From Bacteroidia bacterium (GTDB lineage Bacteria > Bacteroidota > Bacteroidia > 2-12-FULL-35-15), in NCBI GenBank assembly GCA_030654175.1, contig JAURXZ010000001.1:1-64000 (forward strand): a stretch of 64,000 bases of DNA, in the 5' to 3' direction. Positions 35,692 through 44,098 of the stretch are shown in pieces; the stretch's first letter is position 1, and the number at the start of each line of letters is the position of its first letter. The translations under genes and the position numbers were made by a program. A model generated the notes under the pieces. It worked only from the letters and a program-made list of their open reading frames with translations. It was not told the origin of the DNA and ran no database searches.

Positions 35692-36966
35692 CTAAAATTG
35701 ATACCCTACTCCCCATTCAAAGTAATCAGCTTTCGCCCAGTGGGTAAGCAGTGTAATATTTGCAACAATATGTTTTGTAATCAAATATCTTAACCCGACA
35801 CGATGAAAAAATAGTCCGTTAGATGCTTGTTTCTTAAAAACATAAACACCAAAATCCACTGGCACTGAAAGTCTATTCATATTAAATGAATAGCTGATTT
35901 TAGCACCAGCCTGAACTATGTCTACAATTTTAGTATTGAATACAGAATCGTTTACCCATACTTGTTTGGTCGCATTATTATATGCCATTTCAATTCCTCC
36001 GCCTAATTTGTTTTTATAATTTAAAGTCCTATACACATTTGTTTGTAAGCCGTAAGCCAAATACTTGGGGCCGCCAGGCGCTTCTAATTCTTTAATGCCC
36101 ATAACAGCAATTACTGAAGTTTGCCAAATTTTCGGTGTTGGTGCAATCGTATTTTTTATGTAGGTACATGTTTTATTACCAAACACGTAACCCAACCCTA
36201 CATTAACTGTAGCTAAGTTCAATCCTAAATTTGGTGTTCTCACAGCACCATTGGAGGCATGAGTTAATCCAAGACCTGCATCTAATCTCCAGTCTTTAGA
36301 AAGCAGCACAGTTGTATTTAAGCGTATGTTTATAAAACCATTTAAACGAGAACCGATCGCAGCATTTTTATGATTCTCAATTCTATCAAAAGCTTTTGTT
36401 AAATATGCCAATCCAGCGCCCAATCGTAAATTTAAGATTGCTTTTCGTTTAAGTTTATTTAAACGAATATTAGCGTATGGATATAGAGCCTCCATATTAC
36501 CCAACTGTTGTGGGTTAGCCAAATACATGTGCAGCACACAAACCCCTATCTCAGGATATTTATGAATTTGCTGCCAGGTTTTACAACCATCGGTGCGAAA
36601 AATATAATTTATCTCAGCACCATAAATATGACCTTTGATTAAATTTCCCATATTATTACGGTGACTAATTATCAAACCAAAATGTCCCTGAGGGGATAAT
36701 AAAAAATCTTGTCTTGGTGAATTTTGTGCTTTTAACAAGACGGGCAAAAGCAGCCATGCCATACTTAAACCCGCAGCCATACAACTAAAACCAGAAAGAG
36801 TATTGACGGGTTGTTTTATTAAGTCATTTGAAGCTTCGCAATAACTTTCTCCTACACCTTGTGGTTCACCCATCCAGCCATTCAGCAAAGCAACTATGCA
36901 AATGGCAAATGAAGTTATTCCCGCGAAAAGAGGAATAAGAAAGATGGATTTGTTTCGGGTAATCAT
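35692..36966 (-). CDS. PagL-like acyloxyacyl hydrolase with foreign membrane N-terminus
   Basis: The product has 424 residues. From about residue 90 on it is an outer-membrane barrel with the PagL-type active-site motif (LTHASNGAVRTPNLGLN near residue 235), so it probably removes acyl chains from lipid A. The first ~75 residues do not belong to that family: GESYCEASNDLIKQPVNTLSG and two hydrophobic helices look like the opening of a ceramidase-family membrane protein. A Met at 36762 would give MAWLLLPVLLKAQ, a proper signal peptide for the barrel. Either that is the real start, or a deletion joined two neighbouring genes. The protein at 34319-40535 scale neighbours are efflux and T9SS genes. 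Confidence 0.75.
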   Translation of the reverse strand: MITRNKSIFLIPLFAGITSFAICIVALLNGWMGEPQGVGESYCEASNDLIKQPVNTLSGFSCMAAGLSMAWLLLPVLLKAQNSPRQDFLLSPQGHFGLIISHRNNMGNLIKGHIYGAEINYIFRTDGCKTWQQIHKYPEIGVCVLHMYLANPQQLGNMEALYPYANIRLNKLKRKAILNLRLGAGLAYLTKAFDRIENHKNAAIGSRLNGFINIRLNTTVLLSKDWRLDAGLGLTHASNGAVRTPNLGLNLATVNVGLGYVFGNKTCTYIKNTIAPTPKIWQTSVIAVMGIKELEAPGGPKYLAYGLQTNVYRTLNYKNKLGGGIEMAYNNATKQVWVNDSVFNTKIVDIVQAGAKISYSFNMNRLSVPVDFGVYVFKKQASNGLFFHRVGLRYLITKHIVANITLLTHWAKADYFEWGVGYQF

Positions 36967-37060
36967 AACAAAAAAATAATTTTATAGTTTATCATTGTTT
37001 TTGGTTTCTTATTTTCTTACATACTTATACTATAACGGTTTGGTGGCATCTTAAATAAAT

Positions 37061-38734
37061 TTATTTTCGTTGAATAAAAAATTGCTCTGTTGTATAAATA
37101 CGTTCATTTATGATAACATTTACAAAGTAGCCGCCCATAGGTAGCGATGTTAGTTCGATATTAAATAATTGATCAGTACTTGTTTTTGATAAAATCAAAC
37201 GCCCAGATACATCAACTATTTCGATTGTTTTTTTACCTGACAAGAGACTCGCATCAATCGTTAATAATTGATTAGCAGGATTAGGAAAAATTCTAACTAA
37301 TTTTTTTAAGCTCTCTTCAATGCCTGTGCAAACCTGAACATTAATTATTTTGTTTATTGCAGCACTCGCGCCAAACGAGTTTGATGTAGTTAAAGAAACA
37401 GTGTAGGAACCTTCCGTAGGAAAAGTCGCAACAACACTTTGATTGGTAGATGTGCCAGGAAGTGCACCTGATAAAGACCAGTTCCATTCGGTCGGTGCAT
37501 TAATGGAGTTATCAGTAAATGTTATTTGTTGACCAACACAAATAGTAGTTGATGAAGGCGTAAAATTTGCCGTTGGTGGACTGTTTGTAATAGAATCGTT
37601 GCGTGTGTACCAGATAGGGGATGTCCAAATTATATTCCCATCAGCTTGGGTTATTCGTAAATAGTAATAATAGGTGGCGTTGTTGGCTATTGTATGACTA
37701 TATGATAAGGTGGATGAATTATTTACGGTGTTTAATATTCCGGCTACTGTGCCACTGCCCGGCACACCGTAATAAATAGTTATTGATGATATTGTTTCAG
37801 AAACATCAGGATCTGTTATGGATACAGCAATTGTTGGCGAACCAACTTGTGTAACAATGCTACCCATTGGCTGATTATTAATTGTAAAATTCACTTCAGC
37901 ATTCCAATCATCCGAACTATAAAAACGCATCTTACGGAAAGCATCCAAAATGGCAATACGTGTTAGTGATGATGCTAATACTACTAAACGCCCTGCCGTT
38001 TGTCGTCCAAACACGGAATTGTGTGAGTCATGGTCTAAACCAACACCTAAATGGTATCCTTGCTTTAGCGCATTATTATAGTCATTAATATTATTGCTTG
38101 TAGCGGGGTTGGAGTAGGTTTTGTTTGTTGAGAATGCAGGGCCACTACGGGCAGCCATACCTATAATTGCATTATCTGCACTGAGATTTACAGAATTTGC
38201 TAATATATTTCCATAATCGGAAGTTGCAGGATGTGCTAAATAAGCGAAAGCACCCTGTTTTTCATTTATCTTTTTCCATAAATTTGTATAATCATTTTTT
38301 GCTACAAATACATCATAATCATTCGCATCCCATCCCATCAATGAATCATAGCCGTATATAATTACGTGTCCTCCGCCTGATATAACACCCCACTCCATAC
38401 CGTAGAGCGCAACGAAAGAACCGTCAATAGTAGCAGAATCTGCATCAGCAATACCCTTATGGTAATATGCCGGACTGAGCATACCTGCACTCAAATGATT
38501 GTGCTCCGAAATACCATAAAAATCAATCTGTTGAGAAGCCTTTGCGTAATTAAAATCTTGTAAGGGGGTGGTTAATAAAGAAGTGTTGCTATCTTTATTT
38601 CCATCTGAATAGGATGAATGCGCGTGAATATTACCAAAGTAATAGTTATACGATTGTGCAGTGCAAACGCCTGTTAAGGCAAGCATAATAACCGTAATAA
38701 AGAATTGTTTTTTAATGATTTTTTTATTTCGCAT
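37061..38734 (-). CDS. CehA/McbA-type PHP-domain hydrolase, T9SS-secreted
   Basis: The product has 557 residues with a signal peptide ending GVCTAQ. The PHP fold shows its metal ligands: NIHAHSSYSDG at the start, GISEHNH, AHPATSDYGN and GLDHDSHNSV. Such secreted PHP proteins are metal-dependent phosphoesterases or related hydrolases; the substrate is unknown. A beta-sandwich (about 290-375) and a PKD domain (about 385-465, NWSLSGALPGTS) follow, then a T9SS type A domain (RIFPNPANQLLTID). It is 5 bases downstream of the FixH-like gene, so it shares that operon. Confidence 0.85.
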   Translation of the reverse strand: MRNKKIIKKQFFITVIMLALTGVCTAQSYNYYFGNIHAHSSYSDGNKDSNTSLLTTPLQDFNYAKASQQIDFYGISEHNHLSAGMLSPAYYHKGIADADSATIDGSFVALYGMEWGVISGGGHVIIYGYDSLMGWDANDYDVFVAKNDYTNLWKKINEKQGAFAYLAHPATSDYGNILANSVNLSADNAIIGMAARSGPAFSTNKTYSNPATSNNINDYNNALKQGYHLGVGLDHDSHNSVFGRQTAGRLVVLASSLTRIAILDAFRKMRFYSSDDWNAEVNFTINNQPMGSIVTQVGSPTIAVSITDPDVSETISSITIYYGVPGSGTVAGILNTVNNSSTLSYSHTIANNATYYYYLRITQADGNIIWTSPIWYTRNDSITNSPPTANFTPSSTTICVGQQITFTDNSINAPTEWNWSLSGALPGTSTNQSVVATFPTEGSYTVSLTTSNSFGASAAINKIINVQVCTGIEESLKKLVRIFPNPANQLLTIDASLLSGKKTIEIVDVSGRLILSKTSTDQLFNIELTSLPMGGYFVNVIINERIYTTEQFFIQRK

Positions 38735-38739
38735 AATGT

Positions 38740-39306
38740 TTAACCTTTATTGTAATTTTTTCTTCTCATAAAAAGCCAAATAGAAAGTACACTGAAAAGC
38801 ATTCCACCTAAAAACACGAAAAGCATTTTCCAACTAAAAAAAGAGGATTCAGTATTTTCCTCTTTGGGTAATGAAAGTTTTTTCCCTACTTCAATTCCTT
38901 CGAAAGTCATTAAATCAGCATTATCTCCAGCGGATATATTCGCAACAAGATTGTAAGATTTATCTTCAGGAAATGTTCCATCAATTATATAAGTTCCATT
39001 ATCTATTTGCTTTACGACAAACTTCAATTTGTCATTATCAGGTGAAGTAATTTCAATTTTAGCAGAATCAATGGTTTTATTAGTTGAAAAATCTGAAACA
39101 AAAAGTTTCATTTGCGCTGAATGTCCTGCTTCTATGGGTTCATAACGAAGCACCATTTCAAATACATCTGAAACACTACTCAATGTGAAATAGGTTTGAC
39201 CGGCCTTATTTGATTCTTTCTTTTTCTCACCATGATCTTCGCCACCATGAGCAAATACTAACTGATTACCGATTATGAAAAGAAGGATAAATGCTAATTT
39301 TTTCAT
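38740..39306 (-). CDS. Periplasmic FixH/YtkA-like protein with His-rich start and C-terminal anchor
   Basis: I use the ATG at 39306, giving MKKLAFILLFIIGNQLVFA as signal peptide; an upstream ATG at 39342 overlaps the preceding stop region. The mature start HGGEDHGEKKKE matches the His-rich start of the CusB-like adaptor at 32897-34027. A beta-sandwich domain (about 40-140) of the kind found in front of some Bacteroidota RND adaptors follows, and residues ~160-180 form one membrane helix before RRKNYNKG. It is directly downstream of the CusC-like gene, so it is a probable accessory metal-binding part of the pump. Confidence 0.75.
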   Translation of the reverse strand: MKKLAFILLFIIGNQLVFAHGGEDHGEKKKESNKAGQTYFTLSSVSDVFEMVLRYEPIEAGHSAQMKLFVSDFSTNKTIDSAKIEITSPDNDKLKFVVKQIDNGTYIIDGTFPEDKSYNLVANISAGDNADLMTFEGIEVGKKLSLPKEENTESSFFSWKMLFVFLGGMLFSVLSIWLFMRRKNYNKG

Positions 39307-39347
39307 CTTGTATATAGACTGGTTAAATATTAAATGTTCCATTTATT

Positions 39348-40535
39348 TTATTGTCCTTTTAAATAGTTAAGCTCAATAATAGATTGATTATAATTTCTAA
39401 TTGTTTCAATATAACTGAGTTTTATTTCAAATGCCTGGTTAAGACTTTGCATATAAGTAATATAGCTTATCTCTCCGGCATCATAGGAGCGTTTAGCAGT
39501 AATGATTACTGCTTCCGCCTGTTTTAGTCCGGTTTGTTCATAGTAATTCAGGCTGCCTGAATATTTACTGAAATCGTTTAAGGCTTGCGTATATTCAGAT
39601 GAATATGTTTTTTGAGCAATAGCATATTGCGATTGCGACATTTGATATTGGTATTTAGCCGCTTTAATTTGAGATGAATACGTCCAAAACCAAAGTGGTA
39701 GGGTTATCCCATAACGTAATCGAAAATTTGTGGGCTGTTCGGAACCTACCTGGTTAAGATACCCAAAAGAAAGTCCCGGTAAAACTTTAGATTTTTGCAA
39801 ACGCAGATTTTGTTTATTCACCAATGTGTTTTGCTCAAAATAGGTGAGTAAGGGACTTTGACTTATTGCTGTGGAATCAAACCTGATTTCAATTGGAATT
39901 GTTGTTGTCGTTTTTGTTATCTCATCTTTGGAACTAATAGTTGCATCCTTTAAACCAGTGATGAGTTGAAGCTGGAGCTGGGCGTTTTGCAAATCTGCTT
40001 TTGTCTGTTTAAAGAAGTTTTCAATTTCTTTGGATTTTGTTTCAGCACTTACTTTTTCAAGCAAGCCTGCATCACCTGCATTATACCGCCTTTCGGCAGC
40101 AACAAACAGATTATGAAAAATACTATCCTGGTAGGATAACTGTTTTACACGTATTTCAGCATATTGCATATTGAGATAAACAGTTCTCACATTACGAATA
40201 AGCTGCCATTTTGTTACCTGCTGATTTGACTCTGAGAGCAATACATTTTGCTTACCGAGCTTAGCTTGTTGTATATAGATAACAGGGTTCTGAAAATTCT
40301 GTTGCACACCAAATTCAAATTTTTTACCGTAGGGTGCCTCCATTCCTAAACTTGGATTTTCTATATTAAAACTCCCACGTTTGAGTGCTTTTTGCTGTTC
40401 AATTTCCTGTTGTGAAAATTGAATTTGCGGATGAGTTCGCATAGCGCTTGCAATGGCACTGTCCAGTGTTACTGAAACCTGCCCCTTTGATGAAAAGGCA
40501 ATTAGTAAAAAAATAAAAACAATATATTTATTCAT
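39348..40535 (-). CDS. CusC/TolC-like outer-membrane efflux protein
   Basis: The product has 395 residues with a signal peptide ending SSKGQ. Two repeats of long helices and barrel strands are typical of the TolC family (VTLDSAIASAMRTHPQIQFS at the start; RYNAGDAGLLEKVSAETK and SYDAGEISYITYMQSLNQAF in the helical hairpins). It resembles the TolC part of the fusion protein at 60682-64000. It would form the exit duct with the adaptor at 32897-34027. It is the first gene after the hairpin-containing gap at 40536-40832. Confidence 0.87.
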   Translation of the reverse strand: MNKYIVFIFLLIAFSSKGQVSVTLDSAIASAMRTHPQIQFSQQEIEQQKALKRGSFNIENPSLGMEAPYGKKFEFGVQQNFQNPVIYIQQAKLGKQNVLLSESNQQVTKWQLIRNVRTVYLNMQYAEIRVKQLSYQDSIFHNLFVAAERRYNAGDAGLLEKVSAETKSKEIENFFKQTKADLQNAQLQLQLITGLKDATISSKDEITKTTTTIPIEIRFDSTAISQSPLLTYFEQNTLVNKQNLRLQKSKVLPGLSFGYLNQVGSEQPTNFRLRYGITLPLWFWTYSSQIKAAKYQYQMSQSQYAIAQKTYSSEYTQALNDFSKYSGSLNYYEQTGLKQAEAVIITAKRSYDAGEISYITYMQSLNQAFEIKLSYIETIRNYNQSIIELNYLKGQ

Positions 40536-40553
40536 TAAATAATTATTTAAAGA

Positions 40554-40622
40554 GAAAGGGGGGCATGTATGAAAAAAGAATTGATGTACTCATCAATCAA
40601 AACTACCATGCCCTTACCTTTC
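40554..40622 (-). promoter_or_regulatory. Imperfect hairpin in the leader of the CusC-like gene
   Basis: The outer arms are GAAAGGGGGGCATG on the left and the complement of GAAAGGTAAGGGCATG on the right. Inside lies a perfect ATTGATG / CATCAAT stem with a TACT loop (40580-40597). The element ends 18 bases before the start codon of the CusC-like gene. Similar A+T-flanked, G-rich hairpins precede the genes starting at 47778, 58035 and 58941. Confidence 0.6.
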
Positions 40623-40652
40623 AATAGTTTAATATGTTATTTATGCATTGTA

Positions 40653-40707
40653 GGCAGGGGACTTTTTCAAGAACCTATACTTTTTGATAAGTTCCCCTGC
40701 CTTTTTT
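40653..40707. terminator. Strong hairpin followed by T6 on the plus strand
   Basis: GGCAGGGGA on the left pairs with TCCCCTGCC on the right around a ~30-base loop, and six T follow on the plus strand. No plus-strand gene ends here, so it is not a normal plus-strand terminator. On the minus strand it lies 126 bases downstream of the gene at 40833-41375 and lacks a T run, so it may protect the 3' end or belong to the hairpin family. Confidence 0.5.
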
Positions 40708-40832
40708 CAAGCATCATAAGGTGCATGACGCAAGCCCAGATCACTAGTCCGGGCAAGATTTAAAGAGTGAAAATACTACTATCTTCATAGTGTAAAAAGC
40801 TCTGTGGTCTTTTCTGCGCCTGCATTGTGTTT

Positions 40833-41375
40833 TTAATGATGGTGTCCTCCTTCACCTTCTTTATGCTTGTGCTCTTCTCCCTTTTTTTCTGTTTTCTTTT
40901 CAACCAAATCCATTCCGCATTTTGGGCATTTGCCTGGTTTGTCGCTTGTTACTTCAGGGTGCATTGGGCAGGTATAGGTTTTCGCAACTGATTTCTCTGC
41001 TTTGAATTTTGTTGTTGCTGTTTTATCGCCTACTTTAAATGTTACCACACAGGAAGTGTATGATGCAGCCTTGTCGTTTTTTACTGAAAAGCCATCAACA
41101 CCGGATGCAGTGAGATCTACGGTTGCTGAGGTTTTGTCGGTAAACATAAGTGTGGCTTTTCCTGTTACTCCTTTGTTGGGAATCGCTTTTTCATTGGCAT
41201 CCAGCAGATAAACGGTCATGTTTTCGCCCTTAACGAGCAGTTCAATATGGTAATCACCGGCAGATTGAACTATTCCACCATGAGGTGAGCCGTGATCGTG
41301 TCCCTGTGCTAAAGAAATTCTTGCTCCGGCTGTAAGCATCAGAGCAACTAATGCGATTGATTTTAATGTTCTCAT
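40833..41375 (-). CDS. Periplasmic CPMHP-type heavy-metal-binding protein
   Basis: The product has 180 residues with a signal peptide ending ISLAQ, then GHDHGSPHGG. A beta-sandwich (about 30-125) is followed by the short heavy-metal-binding domain with CPMHPEV and CPKCGMDL (about 137-160), and a Lys/Glu/His tail ending GGHHH. Such domains are found in front of metal efflux adaptors and copper P-ATPases and bind Cu or Zn through Cys, His and Met. It probably buffers periplasmic metal. It lies 48 bases downstream of a second protein with the same domain. Confidence 0.85.
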   Translation of the reverse strand: MRTLKSIALVALMLTAGARISLAQGHDHGSPHGGIVQSAGDYHIELLVKGENMTVYLLDANEKAIPNKGVTGKATLMFTDKTSATVDLTASGVDGFSVKNDKAASYTSCVVTFKVGDKTATTKFKAEKSVAKTYTCPMHPEVTSDKPGKCPKCGMDLVEKKTEKKGEEHKHKEGEGGHHH

Positions 41376-41423
41376 TTTTTTTGTTTTTTAATTGTTAAAT
41401 TTATTGATTACTGTTTATTTTTT

Positions 41424-42473
41424 TTACATTTTCATTTCCTTCATGTCGGTACCCTCTTTTTTCATCTTTGCTATTTCTTCGGGAGTGCCTTCTTTTACTA
41501 TAATTACAAAATCGATTGTATGTAAAGTATCTTCAGCTTTGAATTGTATCCATCCTCGATACGTACCTGGATTCTCAAAAGTGGTATGTAAATCAAACTT
41601 GCCGTTTTCAACATTGGGATGTACGTGGAGATAATTTTTTTCATTCATACTAATCACAACCATGTGAGCCTTTGCTCCCAGGTAATTTCCAAGAGTGTTG
41701 GCATCTATCTCTTTCCCTTGCTTTTTTAATACAGCACTAATATGCATTAGCCCGCCTGTTATGAGTTTACCTCCGTCAGGCACTAGGGTAATTGTATAAT
41801 CCCCTGATGTGCCGGCTAATTTTTCTGTCGTAAATTTTTTTGGAGCAGGAGCATTTCCTGAAACAGTCAGATTGATTTTATCAACGGTGTGATTTCCTAC
41901 CGATGGCTTGTAATCAGCGAATAAAATATAGTTGCCAGCGTTTTCAAACTTGGTTTCATTCTTTCCCTTTTTATCGGTGTATTCTGTTCCTTTGGGAAGC
42001 ACTTTTATTTCATAATCACCGCTTGCTTTATATTCAGGATGAATATGCTCAAAGTAGCTCAAGTCTTCACTTACAATAATCAGGTGGATTTTTTTTTCAT
42101 GTTCAACATCCAATTGTACAAGTTCATTTTCTTTGCCTTTTATTTTCGGAGTAAAAAAAAGTGTAGATTCTTTACCGGCTTCCAGTTTTTCGGGAGACGT
42201 TTTGAACTCCATAAAACAGGAAACATTACTTTGCTTTCCCGCATTATCATTATGTTCTAATTTCATCCCACATTTGGTGCATGGTTCACCTTCTTTACCT
42301 GTTATTTCAGAGTGCATAGGGCAGGCATATAAGTGATCAGCATCATGATGATGGTCGCCTCCTTCTTCGTGGTGGTGGGAAGTTTCTTCTTCTTGCTTAT
42401 TTTGATTTTCACTGCCACAGCTTGCCAAGGCAAAAGCCGAAAACAGCAGGGCTATATAATTTATCTTTCTCAT
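41424..42473 (-). CDS. Lipoprotein with CPMH-type metal-binding domain and beta-sandwich
   Basis: The product has 349 residues. The lipoprotein signal ends ALASC (Cys19). It is followed by a His-rich spacer (SHHHEEGGDHHHDADH), a heavy-metal-binding domain (CPMHSEI, CTKCGMKL), and two YtkA/FixH-like beta-sandwiches (about 85-200 and 215-330) with HIHPEYKASGDY and YLHVHPNVENGKF repeats. It would be anchored in the periplasm as a metal chaperone or buffer. The Met-Lys C-terminus (KKEGTDMKEMKM) adds further soft ligands. It forms a set with the genes at 40833-41375 and 42493-42615. Confidence 0.82.
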   Translation of the reverse strand: MRKINYIALLFSAFALASCGSENQNKQEEETSHHHEEGGDHHHDADHLYACPMHSEITGKEGEPCTKCGMKLEHNDNAGKQSNVSCFMEFKTSPEKLEAGKESTLFFTPKIKGKENELVQLDVEHEKKIHLIIVSEDLSYFEHIHPEYKASGDYEIKVLPKGTEYTDKKGKNETKFENAGNYILFADYKPSVGNHTVDKINLTVSGNAPAPKKFTTEKLAGTSGDYTITLVPDGGKLITGGLMHISAVLKKQGKEIDANTLGNYLGAKAHMVVISMNEKNYLHVHPNVENGKFDLHTTFENPGTYRGWIQFKAEDTLHTIDFVIIVKEGTPEEIAKMKKEGTDMKEMKM

Positions 42474-42492
42474 TTCTTTATTATACTAATGG

Positions 42493-42615
42493 TTAAATTG
42501 ATTTTATAACTGCAAACACAACTATTGCTATCAGAACGATATAGATTATCGCCTTGAAATATTTTTTAGAATTATTTTGAACAGGCTCATGGCCTGTTTT
42601 GCAACATTCTTTCAT
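42493..42615 (-). CDS. 40-residue Cys-Cys membrane peptide
   Basis: This short ORF encodes a 40-residue protein beginning MKECCKTGHEPVQNN, then a basic stretch (KKYFK) and one hydrophobic helix (AIIYIVLIAIVVFAVI) ending KSI. The vicinal Cys pair plus nearby His, followed by a single membrane span, suggests a small metal-binding membrane peptide. It lies 19 bases upstream of the metal-binding lipoprotein in the same direction. The clean signal-anchor composition and context support it as a real gene. Confidence 0.65.
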   Translation of the reverse strand: MKECCKTGHEPVQNNSKKYFKAIIYIVLIAIVVFAVIKSI

Positions 42616-42667
42616 TTTGGACAAAAATTAAATAGAGGGAAATTATCCTTTAGATAAAAAGAATAAT

Positions 42668-42706
42668 GAACAGTTCAGGCAATAGCATAGCTACCCCTGA
42701 CTGTTC
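42668..42706. terminator. Hairpin downstream of the HYC_CC_PP-like gene
   Basis: GAACAG at 42668 pairs with CTGTTC ending at 42706, and the stem continues with CAGG / CCTG; an inner TAGC / GCTA pair closes the loop. It starts 16 bases past the stop of the gene at 42722-43180. A GAATAAT direct repeat flanks it (42661-42667 and 42710-42716). No T run follows on the minus strand, so factor-independent termination is uncertain. Confidence 0.5.
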
Positions 42707-42721
42707 AGAGAATAATAAAAA

Positions 42722-43180
42722 TTAAATAATAAAGGATTGTATAAATACCCTTATATCAGGTATTTTGGGAGGTGGTAATGAATAAGAAGCGTAATTTTTT
42801 ATATCAAATACAAGTGGGTTATAAATAAATACTGCTTTGATAAAAACTAATTCTGTACAAGATACATTCTTAAAATCAAACGAAGAAACTATCGGATTTC
42901 CCTGACTTTCAAAAAATATTGATGTCTTATCGTTGCAGCAATTATCGTCCTTTTTATTTTTTTTATCCTGTTGATCGTTAGATTCATCATCGTGATGATG
43001 TGCTGGAGCTTCTTCATTACCATGATGATGGTCATGGCCGTCATCATGAGGCGTTGATTTGGTACTCAGCTCAAAAATGTGAGGTAAATTGCAGGAAGCC
43101 TGTTTAGCAAAAACATTCAGGTATGCGACAAGAAAAAATGTCGCAATAATGAATGATTTTATTTGAAAACGGTTCTTCAT
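42722..43180 (-). CDS. His-rich periplasmic protein resembling HYC_CC_PP family
   Basis: I start at the ATG at 43180 (MKNRFQIKSFIIATFFLVAY), which gives a signal peptide; the frame also has a GTG/ATG extension to 43222 without support. Mature features are a His/Asp block (HDDGHDHHHGNEEAPAHHH), a vicinal Cys pair (DNCCND), and the C-terminal YSLPPPKIPDIRVFIQSF. The CC pair and the Pro-Pro/Ile-Gln-Ser-Phe end are typical of a family of small Bacteroidota proteins that precede RND metal pumps. Exact function unknown; periplasmic metal binding is likely. Confidence 0.7.
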   Translation of the reverse strand: MKNRFQIKSFIIATFFLVAYLNVFAKQASCNLPHIFELSTKSTPHDDGHDHHHGNEEAPAHHHDDESNDQQDKKNKKDDNCCNDKTSIFFESQGNPIVSSFDFKNVSCTELVFIKAVFIYNPLVFDIKNYASYSLPPPKIPDIRVFIQSFII

Positions 43181-43341
43181 TTTTAATTTTATTGTTACAA
43201 ATATATAAATATAAATATGCAAATACTGTTAAATTATGCTAAAATTTCAAATTTTATTTTCAGGCTACTGCCGGATGCCGCAAACTACCGTTATTATTGA
43301 TGACCCTTGTAACCCTCGCCAAAAATAGTACAGCTTAAAAG

Positions 43342-43557
43342 TTAGCACGGGATACCAAGTTTTCTAATTTCCTTTTGTGTTGCTTCTATTATTTCTTTTA
43401 ATTGTTCTTTTTGCTTTCTGTCCAAAGCGCTTGCATTTTTTGTAAGCACTGATTGTATTTTGTCAAGATGTTTGATACAATAAGATAATCGAGATTCTGT
43501 TGGCAATTTGCTGATAGTCGTTTTGTAAAGTATGTCAAGGTCTAAAAGTGTTGCCAT
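43342..43557 (-). CDS. Small helical protein of unknown function
   Basis: The product has 71 residues, highly charged and almost entirely helical, with two Cys (YCIKHL and the C-terminal GIPC). No signal or membrane segment is present. It lies between the HYC_CC_PP-like gene and a TonB-receptor remnant, all in the same direction. I do not recognise the family. Its charge pattern and clean ATG support a real gene, but only moderately. Confidence 0.5.
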   Translation of the reverse strand: MATLLDLDILYKTTISKLPTESRLSYCIKHLDKIQSVLTKNASALDRKQKEQLKEIIEATQKEIRKLGIPC

Positions 43558-43664
43558 TTTATTTTTTTTAAAAAACTTTCCTTTTCGTAGTTTTTCTTGT
43601 TGCCTTTACAAATGTAGCCAATTATTTAATATTCTAACATTGCAACCAACAGCTTTGTACTTCT

Positions 43665-43880
43665 TTAGAACGATGCTCCAAAGCTTACAAAAATAGTTCT
43701 ACCGTTTCCGGGCATAATACCGGGACCGGGGTAACCACTTGCTCTATGAGTGGCATACTTTTCATCAGCGATGTTGTTCACTCTGGCTTTAAAATTATAG
43801 CGTTCCATAAATTTGTAAGAAAACGAAGCGTCTATTACCTGATACCTCACAATATTTAAAACGCAGTATTTAGAATTATT
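43665..43880 (-). pseudogene. C-terminal remnant of a TonB-dependent receptor
   Basis: The frame ends in the typical last strands of a TonB-dependent receptor: YQVIDASFSYKF, then NNIADEKYATHRASGYPGPG and GNGRTIFVSFGASF with a C-terminal Phe. Reading back past the first possible start codon, the similarity continues to about 43860 and the frame closes at 43881. Only ~65 residues of a normally 700-residue protein are left. A lost metal or siderophore receptor is implied. Confidence 0.8.
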
Positions 43881-44098
43881 CTAAATAAAGGGGCGCTAAA
43901 AAGTGGGGCCTCCAATCTTTAAATAGTGAGAAGGAATTTATGCTTTGCATTGGAAAAAGACTAGTAAAAGGGTATTCGCTGTTTGATAAATATGCTTATG
44001 GAACATCAACAATATTTCATTCATTAAAACCATTCAAAATTTCTTTAATCCACATACCCTTTTTATCAAATTTTGTTTTTTATGTTTTTATTTTCCAA
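43881..44098. other. Non-coding gap after the P-type ATPase gene
   Basis: This 218-base stretch has no gene I can support. A plus-strand frame crosses it (from 43940) but has no ribosomal or family signal. TAAAAGGGTAT at about 43965 is complementary to ATACCCTTTTT near 44053, which could form a ~100-base stem-loop just past the ATPase stop codon. Nothing else stands out. Confidence 0.4.

Noticed and set aside
40569-40763. 64-residue plus-strand frame in the gap before the CusC-like gene
   Set aside because: It runs through two hairpins, has no family resemblance and no neighbour on that strand. The hairpins explain the region better.
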